Shown here: positions 1 through 5,076 of the stretch, one piece after another | Numbering within the stretch: the first letter of the stretch is position 1 | How the letters are laid out: each line of letters opens with the position of its first letter | Assembly: GCA_905199755.1 (NCBI GenBank) | Contig: CAJKHT010000116.1 | Location: forward strand, 1-6,122 | Source of the DNA: an uncultured Eubacteriales bacterium | GTDB taxonomy: Bacteria; Bacillota; Clostridia; UBA1381 | Reading direction: 5' to 3' | DNA length: 6,122 nt | Notes under the pieces: model-generated | Told to the model about the DNA's origin: nothing | Database searches by the model: none | What the model saw: only the letters and a program-made list of their open reading frames with translations | Translations under genes and position numbers: made by a program

Positions 1-26
1 GTAGAGCTTTTAAATAAAGTCGGCAT
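1..26 (-). CDS. Possible start of a further gene, cut by the window edge
   Basis: After the DUF3102 stop, the minus strand has an ATG at 26 opening a frame that reads MPTLFKSS to the edge without a stop. The upstream purine run (AAAGAAGAAA) is only a weak Shine-Dalgarno. Position and strand fit the next member of the same operon, but eight or nine residues identify nothing. It could equally be non-coding. Confidence 0.3.
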
Positions 27-50
27 GTGTTTCTTCTTTGCACAGAAATA

Positions 51-1097
51 TCACAAATCGCTCTCCTTTAATATTTTCTCTATAGTGTTTACAATGGCAC
101 TTTTAAATTTATCATGCTTTGCCGTATCCTCAATGTCCGCAAGAGCCTCCATTACTCCGCCGACCGCCTCCTGTGCCGCCTCAAACTTTATATTCAGACG
201 TACCGCCGCATCATCTCTGCCCTTTGCCGCCTCCGACTTCATTTTTTCTATTGTGCGTTTAAGCTCCGCCCTTTCCGCCTCGGCTTCGTTAAGACGCTTC
301 TGCTTTTCCGCTTCACGCTCCTGCGCCTCCTGTTTTTCCTTTGTAAGCCTGTCTATATCAAGCTGAAGCTTTTTCTGCTTTTCTTTGGATTTTTTCGCTT
401 TATCCTTAAATTTGTCAATTTCTTTTTGCAGCGTCGAACGCTCCTCCTCGCGCGCCTCCTCAATCATCCGGACCATGTCGGAATTATCTGCCGCCGCCGG
501 CTCTGAATTTTCCAATTCCTCTATATGCTTGTTAAGCTCTGAAATACGGTCGCTGTACTCCTTATTGGTCCTGTCCGTACTGTCTATTTCCTCCTGTTTC
601 TTTTCTATAGCTTCTTTAAGCCGCTCGATTTCATCGGTTTTGATTTTTTCGTCCGCTTCCTTTTGACTTAACAGCTTTTTAAGCTCCTGCACCGTAGTAT
701 TATCCGTTATGTTGTTTTCTTCAACAAACTCCTCACGTTCATCGGGCGGTATTGCCGACAGCAGCAAAAGCTTTGACACTCCCAGTCCCGAAATCGAATG
801 TGAATTTCTTAAATCCCCCCATAATGTCATCTGATCCTTACCGTAATCGTTATATATCTTTATGTAATTCTCAGCCATTCTCTGGGAATAGTCCGTGTTA
901 TCCGCACACCACTGCGCAAATTTGCCATGCTCCACCTCGAGCTTTGCCGCCGCAAATCGCTTTCCTATTTCTATTGCCGCATTAAGCAGGGTTTTATTCG
1001 CCTGCTCCGTTATGATATTGATTTCCGATGCAAGCCGTTCAAGACTTATATCCTCCGTCACTTCTTTAAATTCCGCCTCGATAATCTTATTTTCCAT
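51..1097 (-). CDS. DUF3102 domain protein with long coiled coil
   Basis: This 348-aa protein has two parts. Residues about 15-145 match the DUF3102 family pattern: a helical stretch around LASEINIITEQANKTLLNAAIEIGK, then the HGKFAQWCADNTDYSQRMAENYIKIY-type region, read here as an aromatic-rich helix set. Residues about 145-195 and 205-295 are almost entirely Glu, Lys, Arg and Gln with spaced hydrophobics, a long charged coiled coil. A short helical tail (about 300-348) follows. No signal peptide or membrane segment is seen, so it is probably cytoplasmic. DUF3102 proteins are common in Firmicute phages and conjugative elements; the N-terminal region is suspected of binding nucleic acid, but the function is unknown. 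The ATG at 1097 shares one base with the pcfJ stop (TAATG) and has AAAGGAGT 8 nt upstream, so it is probably translationally coupled to pcfJ. Family call fairly sure; role unknown. Confidence 0.85.
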   Translation of the reverse strand: MENKIIEAEFKEVTEDISLERLASEINIITEQANKTLLNAAIEIGKRFAAAKLEVEHGKFAQWCADNTDYSQRMAENYIKIYNDYGKDQMTLWGDLRNSHSISGLGVSKLLLLSAIPPDEREEFVEENNITDNTTVQELKKLLSQKEADEKIKTDEIERLKEAIEKKQEEIDSTDRTNKEYSDRISELNKHIEELENSEPAAADNSDMVRMIEEAREEERSTLQKEIDKFKDKAKKSKEKQKKLQLDIDRLTKEKQEAQEREAEKQKRLNEAEAERAELKRTIEKMKSEAAKGRDDAAVRLNIKFEAAQEAVGGVMEALADIEDTAKHDKFKSAIVNTIEKILKESDL

Positions 1098-3091
1098 TAT
1101 GCCGCACTCCTTTTTTCTTTTATTTTTTTCAATACTTTTTCCTTGTACTTATCCCAAAACTTTAATACCGCAGGCTCCGGTGTCTGATTATACTCCGCGC
1201 GTATCTGTACCACTTTGTATGTTTGGGGATTTATTTCCGCTGTTGCCAGCGGACTGTAAAACGAATCCTTTGCCCGGATTGTTACTATAACCGATGTACC
1301 CTTTGCCACTTGATCGGCATAATTTGTATATACACAATGATGCAGCTTGTCACCCTCGTATTTCAAATCCTCCGCATCCCGCGGCAGGGTTGCTATATAC
1401 TGCTTGTCCTCATAATAGAAATCAAATATATTTTCATAATATCGTTCATGGATTTTTACAAGCTTTTCATGGTCTTTCATCATCCGTACAATTCTGACCG
1501 CTTCATCATGACGCTCCGTAAGGTTTGCCGGGAACCTTACCTTTGTATCGTCCAAATCCCGGCCGAGAAAATGTGAATTTTCGATATAGTCCTCATAGTC
1601 ACTCATTACATCATTCAAACCCGGGCAGCTCCATGAATATCTTTTGGGATATATTTTAAGCTGTGTTTCAAAATATTCTCTGTATCTTTTAACGTTTCTG
1701 CCGCATGTAATATTAAGCAGCTTTCGCGCATTGCATGTGCCATTTTTATATGCGCCGTATAATTCTTTAAAATCATCTTTTTTAAGCCCGGATATTTCAC
1801 GGTAAAAATCCACCTCGTCCGCTTCGCTGTTATGTGTTCTGAAAAATCTCAGGTCGGACGGGGTACAGCACAGACATTTTAATATACTTTTTGCTTCCAA
1901 ATTAAATCGGTCATTACAGTAAAATCCGCCGCGCGTTATATCCTGCACAAACCGATACATTCCCGTTTTTATGAAGGATTCAATTATCGGATACTTTACC
2001 GTTTGCGTAAACAGATAATACGGACTGTATCTGTCATTGCGGCAAAGCCTCGCCCACGGTATATATTTCATGTGCGCCGCCTGCGGTATTGCAAATACCT
2101 CCTTAAGATTTTTACCGTAAATATATGCATAACGACCACTGAATGATTGATATGATACATCGCAGAAACGGTACTCACCTGTCTGACGGAAATTATCATA
2201 TTCATATTTATTGCCGCTGTAGTAAAACTCCCGCCGCACCTCATGCAAATATATACTCTTGCTTATATTCTGTGCAAGATCGCCTGTGTAGCTGTTTCGC
2301 CTGATGTGAATACTTGCGGAAAAATATCTGAATATTATTTCATTGTTTCCGCTGTCCGTCTTATTACCCTTTTGAACATAGCACACATCATGTTCAACCT
2401 GTTCGTGTGTGATTTTTGAATCGGCTATATACATAACCTTGCTCCTGCAGCTCGGACATTTGCCGTATTTCCTGTGTCTTGCACCCTCAACCGTTACATT
2501 CTGCCCGCAATGCGTACAATATCCCTGCAATCGTTTGCGTTTTTGATATTTGTAGATTATATATCTGTTTTCGCGAAACGGTACGTCTAAAAGCCATTTT
2601 TCAAAATCCTTAGGCAGCGGCTTTATCTGCAGCATAACATCATCAATTGATTTTCGGATTTTATCGTTCCGAAGCTTGATTTTTCTCTTACCTATATCAT
2701 TCATGTACTTTTCTATACGCATATACAAATTTTCAATATCTTTTTCGTAACTGCCGAGCCACTTTTCCGCCGCCTGTGCGGATTGTGTATCGGTGGTAAG
2801 ATTGCAGCATTCATAATACGCGGTACTGTATCGGTGGGACAGCTTTGCCGTTGACCGCCGCATATTTCCGTTTTCTATGTACTGGCTGATGTAATCATAA
2901 TCATCTATGTACGTTCTGAATACCGCCTCATGCGCCGCATTGTATATTGTCACGCATAATATACCGCCATGGTTTACCGCACTGTATATGTAATTCCTGC
3001 GAGTATACTTATCATCAGTTTGTGTATCCGATATTTCAATATCCGGGCATTTGTTTATCGGCAATGAAAGATAATATTTTTCGTTTTTCAT
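1097..3091 (-). CDS. PcfJ-like protein with zinc ribbon
   Basis: This 664-aa protein carries the PcfJ-family signature near its C-terminus (about 570-650): EGDKLHHCVYTNYADQV, then a strand-rich VIVTIRAKDS...LATAEI stretch, VVQIRAEYN and a helix ending in FWDKYKEKV. A zinc ribbon lies in the middle, with C192-x2-C195 and C212-x2-C215 separated by a basic loop, which suggests nucleic-acid contact. The rest is rich in Tyr and Arg and has no recognised domain. PcfJ is named from the conjugative plasmid pCF10 of Enterococcus, and relatives are frequent in phages and mobile elements; no biochemical activity is firmly known. The ATG at 3091 lies 14 nt after the PcfK-like stop, with AGAGGCGG overlapping that stop. 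The stop overlaps the DUF3102 start. Length is typical for the large PcfJ-like proteins and no disruption is visible. Confidence 0.88.
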   Translation of the reverse strand: MKNEKYYLSLPINKCPDIEISDTQTDDKYTRRNYIYSAVNHGGILCVTIYNAAHEAVFRTYIDDYDYISQYIENGNMRRSTAKLSHRYSTAYYECCNLTTDTQSAQAAEKWLGSYEKDIENLYMRIEKYMNDIGKRKIKLRNDKIRKSIDDVMLQIKPLPKDFEKWLLDVPFRENRYIIYKYQKRKRLQGYCTHCGQNVTVEGARHRKYGKCPSCRSKVMYIADSKITHEQVEHDVCYVQKGNKTDSGNNEIIFRYFSASIHIRRNSYTGDLAQNISKSIYLHEVRREFYYSGNKYEYDNFRQTGEYRFCDVSYQSFSGRYAYIYGKNLKEVFAIPQAAHMKYIPWARLCRNDRYSPYYLFTQTVKYPIIESFIKTGMYRFVQDITRGGFYCNDRFNLEAKSILKCLCCTPSDLRFFRTHNSEADEVDFYREISGLKKDDFKELYGAYKNGTCNARKLLNITCGRNVKRYREYFETQLKIYPKRYSWSCPGLNDVMSDYEDYIENSHFLGRDLDDTKVRFPANLTERHDEAVRIVRMMKDHEKLVKIHERYYENIFDFYYEDKQYIATLPRDAEDLKYEGDKLHHCVYTNYADQVAKGTSVIVTIRAKDSFYSPLATAEINPQTYKVVQIRAEYNQTPEPAVLKFWDKYKEKVLKKIKEKRSAA

Positions 3092-3105
3092 GTTATCGCC
3101 GCCTC

Positions 3106-3429
3106 TCAGTCAAACAATGATACTATACCGGAGCTGCCGCCCATAGGCTTTTTCTTTTTTGCGGCATCAAATCCAAAGTATTGATCCATTATTGCATATC
3201 CCTCTTCATCGGAAAGAACCGCAACTTTTCCGGCTTCGTGCTTTTTGCTTGCGACAGTGCGCATTTTGTCTATTGCTCCGGTAAGCGTTTTATCCTCCAG
3301 TCCTTTTAACGTCTCATCGGACGCAGCTTCCGCCATCGGCAGATAATGATTCCATATGCAGCGCATAACGGGATCACCGCTTTTTTCGCATTCATTTTCA
3401 AATTTTTCTATTATTTTTCTTAAATTCAT
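3106..3429 (-). CDS. PcfK-like / AcrIIA9-family protein (candidate Cas9 inhibitor)
   Basis: The 107-aa product has the recognisable PcfK/AcrIIA9-family layout: an N-terminal helix (1-16), a middle helical region (20-35), then SDETLKGLEDKTLTGAIDKM (37-56), a basic helix ending in SKKHEAGK, and the conserved AVLSDEEGYAIMDQYFGFD segment (70-88). A Lys-rich linker and a short tail, GIVSLFD, close the chain. AcrIIA9 was described as a type II-A Cas9 inhibitor within this PcfK-like family; most family members are untested, so inhibition here is inference. The gene sits directly before pcfJ, as in pCF10-like elements. An in-frame ATG at 3477 would add 16 residues, but the ATG at 3429 has GGAGG 7 nt upstream, and the longer form would run through the promoter/inverted-repeat region, so 3429 is chosen. 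Confidence 0.85.
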   Translation of the reverse strand: MNLRKIIEKFENECEKSGDPVMRCIWNHYLPMAEAASDETLKGLEDKTLTGAIDKMRTVASKKHEAGKVAVLSDEEGYAIMDQYFGFDAAKKKKPMGGSSGIVSLFD

Positions 3430-3436
3430 GTCTGTA

Positions 3437-3441
3437 CCTCC
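3437..3441 (-). promoter_or_regulatory. Ribosome binding site of the PcfK-like gene
   Basis: GGAGG on the minus strand, 7 nt before the ATG at 3429. It decides that start over the in-frame ATG at 3477, which has no such site. Confidence 0.85.
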
Positions 3442-3449
3442 GTTTTTAT

Positions 3450-3478
3450 TTGACAAATCTCTTGTTTGGTGGTACAAT
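3450..3478 (+). promoter_or_regulatory. Consensus sigma-70-type promoter facing right
   Basis: The plus strand reads TTGACA (3450-3455), exactly 17 bp, then TACAAT (3473-3478): a perfect -35 and a 5/6 -10. Transcription would begin near 3485 and run against the operon. It lies in the 5' leader of the PcfK-like gene, and its -10 sits inside the left arm of an inverted repeat, so a protein bound to that repeat would block it. No plus-strand gene follows; a terminator does. Confidence 0.7.
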
Positions 3479-3512
3479 ATATATGTTGTTTGGGTATATA
3501 TATTGTACCGCC
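3468..3512. repeat. Inverted repeat, 17-bp arms, possible operator
   Basis: Arms 3468-3484 and 3496-3512 are inverted copies with one mismatch (the inner 14 bp, GGTACAATATATAT, are perfect), around an 11-base centre (3485-3495). The symmetry places a TACAAT on both strands, at 3473-3478 (+) and 3507-3502 (-). The plus copy has a perfect -35; the minus copy does not. It is best read as a binding site for a dimeric regulator or a face-to-face promoter pair. A hairpin in read-through RNA is also possible. Confidence 0.75.
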
Positions 3513-3539
3513 GGGGCGCCTTATCGGGTGCCCTTTTTT
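3485..3539 (+). ncRNA. Predicted short RNA of about 55 nt, antisense to the operon
   Basis: This is inferred only from a consensus promoter ending at 3478 and an intrinsic terminator ending near 3539. The RNA would consist mostly of an A/U-rich 5' part and the terminator hairpin. It would be fully complementary to any minus-strand transcript crossing from the right block into the PcfK-like gene. No ORF with a ribosome site lies inside. It matches no RNA family I recognise. Confidence 0.4.
3513..3539 (+). terminator. Rho-independent terminator on the plus strand
   Basis: GGGCGCC (3514-3520) pairs with GGTGCCC (3527-3533) as a 7-bp G/C stem with one G-U pair and a 6-base loop, followed directly by six T (3534-3539). 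On the minus strand the same hairpin is followed by CGGCGG rather than a T run, so it should act only on rightward transcription. It ends the predicted RNA started at 3450-3478. Confidence 0.75.
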
Positions 3540-3549
3540 ATTGTGCATC

Positions 3550-3636
3550 CTATAACTGATTTATGGTTCTGTGATAAGCTGTCACATATTCATTGGCATA
3601 TTTGAGGGAAATCAGAATAATCTCATTGTCTGTCAT
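3550..3636 (-). CDS. 28-aa ORF at the end of the right block
   Basis: The minus-strand ATG at 3636 follows the stop of the 54-aa gene with no gap (TAAATG) and reads MTDNEIILISLKYANEYV, then a short polar tail to a TAG at 3552-3550. A loose purine-rich site (GGAAGTGG) precedes it. The composition, one amphipathic helix with acidic start, looks protein-like, and the tight junction argues for translation. No family is recognised. It may be a complete micro-protein or the stump of a longer gene cut off where the right block meets the junction region. Confidence 0.5.
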   Translation of the reverse strand: MTDNEIILISLKYANEYVTAYHRTINQL

Positions 3637-3801
3637 TTAAACCACTTCCGTAGGAATGTTGTTTAATTTCCCAATTTTCTCATCTTCTTCAAGCAGCTTC
3701 ACAATTTCCAATGCAATCCGCCTTGAATTGAGAATTAGCTTTAATTCACCGTTTTCATATACACCATAATCGCAAACTACATCACGCACTTCATATGTCA
3801 T
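3637..3801 (-). CDS. Small phage-type hypothetical protein, 54 aa
   Basis: The product starts MTYEVRDVVCDYGVYENGEL, continues with a short strand (LKLILNSRR) and ends in an acidic helix (ALEIVKLLEEDEK). The pattern 'DYGVYENG..., I.NS..., A..I...LEED' resembles short hypothetical proteins common in Firmicute phage genomes, in which a small beta-hairpin precedes a helix; no function is known. The ATG at 3801 overlaps the YopX stop as ATGA and has a strong GGAGG at 3809-3813, 7 nt upstream, so the start is secure. The frame is intact to a TAA at 3639-3637, followed directly by the 28-aa ORF. It is soluble, with one Cys and no metal motif. Confidence 0.78.
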   Translation of the reverse strand: MTYEVRDVVCDYGVYENGELKLILNSRRIALEIVKLLEEDEKIGKLNNIPTEVV

Positions 3802-4070
3802 TCTTCTACCTCCAATAATTCGGGATTATCGTGGATATTGCCGATTATTTCTAAATTCTTGCCCCATATACAACTAAAATCTGTTTGTATATTTTCATCA
3901 TAAGTAAATGTAAACATAGCATCGCTCTCACAATATCCAATTATGCCAACGGAATCGCCATATTCGCAAATATCCCCCTCAAATATCAGCTTGCCGTTCT
4001 TGTCTTTCAGCCCTGTGCATTGTCCGACTGTTTCGGGGATAACTTCAACCGCCTGCATATTTCTCGGCAT
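3798..4070 (-). CDS. YopX-family protein lacking its N-terminal part
   Basis: The frame carries the C-terminal YopX signature: VIPETVGQCTGLKDKNGKLIFEGDICEYG, a beta-rich centre (VGIIGYCES...FTFTY) and LEIIGNIHDNPELLEVEE. YopX proteins are small phage/SPbeta-type proteins of unknown function, usually near 120-150 aa, with an N-terminal region resembling KFRGKR...NGEWVYG; that region is absent here. The start is uncertain. The ATG at 4070 gives 90 aa, the ATG at 4058 gives 86 aa, and a TTG at 4109 directly after the preceding stop gives 103 aa; none has a good Shine-Dalgarno. A different frame starting at 4129 has a good ribosome site and runs over the same bases. The gene is therefore either a short YopX or a decapitated remnant left by recombination. 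The stop overlaps the next start as ATGA. Confidence 0.7.
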   Translation of the reverse strand: MPRNMQAVEVIPETVGQCTGLKDKNGKLIFEGDICEYGDSVGIIGYCESDAMFTFTYDENIQTDFSCIWGKNLEIIGNIHDNPELLEVEE

Positions 4071-4129
4071 ATTCCGCTTTTTATTGTTTCTACTGCTTTT
4101 ACAGTCCAATCACTGCTTAGATTTTTCAT
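4007..4129 (-). CDS. Possible 40-aa ORF overlapping the YopX start
   Basis: The ATG at 4129 has AAAGGCGG about 8 nt upstream and opens a frame reading MKNLSSDWTVKAVETIKSGI, then a Cys/Arg-rich stretch (CREICRRLKLS) to a TGA at 4009-4007. Its first 25 codons look more protein-like than the same bases in the YopX frame, and its ribosome site is better than any YopX start. It overlaps the end of the 65-aa gene and the start of YopX. It may be the 5' end of another gene joined out of frame to YopX by a deletion or recombination, or a short coupled leader. No family recognised. Confidence 0.35.
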   Translation of the reverse strand: MKNLSSDWTVKAVETIKSGICREICRRLKLSPKQSDNAQG

Positions 4130-4307
4130 TTTCATTACCGCCTTTCTGCTTAGTAATTTTTAACTCTGATTTTCCGCATTTTGAGCATTTGTACTCAAAT
4201 GCCTGCACAAGCCACCCGTCTACAATCCTAAAACCGTACGGAATATGATGTTTTTCAAAAGAATGTTTACAGAATAACTGCTTAATCTTTGTTAATATAC
4301 GTATCAT
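4110..4307 (-). CDS. Small protein with zinc-knuckle-like Cys/His pattern, 65 aa
   Basis: The protein opens with a basic helix (MIRILTKIKQLF), followed by C13-K-H15, a strand-rich stretch (HIPYGFRIVDGWLVQAFEY), then C41-x2-C44 in YKCSKCGKSELK and a polar tail. The paired Cys-x-His and Cys-x2-Cys suggest one structural zinc site, as in many short phage hypotheticals of the 'CKHxW...YKCxKCGK' type; zinc binding is inferred, not shown. The ATG at 4307 overlaps the preceding stop as ATGA, and GGCGG-type purines lie upstream. The Lys/Asn-rich tail coincides with the ribosome site of the overlapping 40-aa ORF. Function unknown. Confidence 0.72.
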   Translation of the reverse strand: MIRILTKIKQLFCKHSFEKHHIPYGFRIVDGWLVQAFEYKCSKCGKSELKITKQKGGNENEKSKQ

Positions 4308-4663
4308 ACTGCACCGCCGCCTTTCAATGCTTGTTCTGCTTCTTCTTTGGTGAAGAATACTATTTTGCCGATGTCAGTAAAAGAAGCATTTGAGTATCTT
4401 TCCTTATCCTTTATGAAATATCTGATTTCATTGGAACGGGTAGGCTCGTAAATATTAAAATGCGATGCTATACATTCATATATTTGCTTTGTATCAGGGT
4501 GTATGACATACATTATACTTCCAACCTTACACGGCAACACCACAACACCGTTTTCAAGCAGATAATCAGCCATAGTATTTTCTACCAGTTCCCATTCCTC
4601 TTTTGCTCTGCCTTTACCATAACCTTGTCTTATCAATTCAATCAATCTTTCACGCTCATTCAT
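4304..4663 (-). CDS. Phage-type hypothetical protein, 119 aa
   Basis: The protein begins MNERERLIELIRQG and contains an N-terminal helix pair (to about 38), the recurrent phage segment DYLLENGVVVLPCKVGSIMYVI (33-54), a beta-rich middle with C64 and a closing IGKIVFFTKEEAEQALK (98-113). The pattern is familiar from small hypotheticals in Firmicute prophages, where the beta part looks like a compact barrel and the end is a helix; no activity is known. An in-frame ATG at 4690 would add nine residues, but the ATG at 4663 has GGAGGG 9 nt upstream and overlaps the preceding stop as ATGA, so it is preferred. The stop overlaps the next start in the same way. Confidence 0.8.
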   Translation of the reverse strand: MNERERLIELIRQGYGKGRAKEEWELVENTMADYLLENGVVVLPCKVGSIMYVIHPDTKQIYECIASHFNIYEPTRSNEIRYFIKDKERYSNASFTDIGKIVFFTKEEAEQALKGGGAV

Positions 4664-4911
4664 TTTTTCGCACCCTCCGTATTCTGCCACTCAATAAACC
4701 ATTGCGGATATTCGCCCGTAACCCAATCTTGGGCGGCTTGGATTTCCTCTATAGCCTGTTCCTTTACTTCCCGTATTTCCTGCCGTGTATCCTTTTCCGT
4801 CATGCTTACGCTCACTATTGCCATAACAATAATCATAAAGCTGAACATTAAGAATACGATTGTCATTTCTTTCAGATATTTGTTGCATCTGTCCCGCTCA
4901 TTTTTGTTCAT
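4660..4911 (-). CDS. Small single-pass membrane protein, 83 aa
   Basis: From the chosen start (ATG at 4911) the product has a charged N-terminus (MNKNERDRCNKYLKE), one hydrophobic segment at about 17-36 (TIVFLMFSFMIIVMAIVSVS) and a charged amphipathic helix (about 39-62) ending in a Trp-rich tail (DWVTGEYPQWFIEWQ). The basic residues before the segment suggest N-in, C-out topology, though it could be inverted. The ATG at 4911 has AGGAGG 9 nt upstream; a frame extension to 5019 runs over the Cys-rich gene in another frame and lacks a ribosome site. The start overlaps the Cys-rich gene by 14 nt and the stop overlaps the next start as ATGA. Holin-like in size, but with only one segment and no lysis neighbours; function unknown. 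Confidence 0.75.
   Translation of the reverse strand: MNKNERDRCNKYLKEMTIVFLMFSFMIIVMAIVSVSMTEKDTRQEIREVKEQAIEEIQAAQDWVTGEYPQWFIEWQNTEGAKK
4673..4678 (-). promoter_or_regulatory. Ribosome binding site of the 119-aa gene
   Basis: GGAGGG on the minus strand, 9 nt before the ATG at 4663. It decides that start over the in-frame ATG at 4690, and it lies inside the end of the preceding membrane-protein gene. Confidence 0.8.
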
Positions 4912-5056
4912 TTGATTTATCCTCCTGCTTTTCCGTAAAAAATGTACATTTCTTTTGCCTGCATACCAATGAATTAAGTACACGGCAGCATGTTTTCTTG
5001 TGCGGTTCGGGCGGTACATAATACTTGCAGTCCGTCCGTTCTACTATTTTTCTCAT
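4898..5056 (-). CDS. Small Cys-rich protein, 52 aa
   Basis: The minus-strand ATG at 5056 has GAGGAG 8 nt upstream (5065-5070) and reads MRKIVERTDCKYYVPPEPHK, then KTCCRVLNSLVCRQKKCTFF and an acidic/polar tail to a TGA at 4900-4898. Cysteines at 10, 23, 24, 32 and 37, with 'C..L....C...KC.FF' spacing, resemble short Cys-rich phage and Firmicute hypotheticals ending in a KCxFY-type motif; a zinc site is possible but inferred. It fills the gap between the radical SAM gene (20 nt upstream) and the membrane-protein gene, which it overlaps by 14 nt. The good ribosome site and tight packing make it a convincing gene despite its size. Confidence 0.8.
   Translation of the reverse strand: MRKIVERTDCKYYVPPEPHKKTCCRVLNSLVCRQKKCTFFTEKQEDKSNEQK
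4921..4926 (-). promoter_or_regulatory. Ribosome binding site of the membrane-protein gene
   Basis: AGGAGG on the minus strand, 9 nt before the ATG at 4911. It fixes that start and lies inside the end of the Cys-rich gene, so the two are probably translated in a coupled way. Confidence 0.82.
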
Positions 5057-5076
5057 AATATTAACTCCTCGTAATT

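Noticed and set aside
25..1290. Several plus-strand open frames of 67-131 codons opposite the DUF3102 and pcfJ genes
   Set aside because: They are Ser/Leu/Phe/Cys-rich mirror translations of the Glu/Lys-rich coiled coil and of pcfJ, have no ribosome sites, and overlap one another in different frames.
1615..1800. 61-codon minus-strand frame inside pcfJ
   Set aside because: It lies wholly within the intact pcfJ frame, has no ribosome site and no recognisable pattern.
3430..3477. N-terminal extension of the PcfK-like protein to an ATG at 3477
   Set aside because: It has no Shine-Dalgarno, covers the promoter and inverted-repeat region, and adds residues not typical of the family; the ATG at 3429 has GGAGG at ideal spacing.
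3513..3539. The G/C hairpin as a terminator of the right-hand operon on the minus strand
   Set aside because: On the minus strand the stem is followed by CGGCGG and no T run, so it fits only rightward transcription.
3885..4915. Plus-strand open frames of 82-151 codons opposite the small phage genes
   Set aside because: They run antisense to densely packed, ribosome-site-led minus-strand genes, lack their own ribosome sites and have low-complexity Ser/Phe/Leu/His composition.
4912..5019. N-terminal extension of the membrane protein to an ATG at 5019
   Set aside because: It reads through the Cys-rich gene in another frame and lacks a ribosome site, while the ATG at 4911 has AGGAGG 9 nt upstream.
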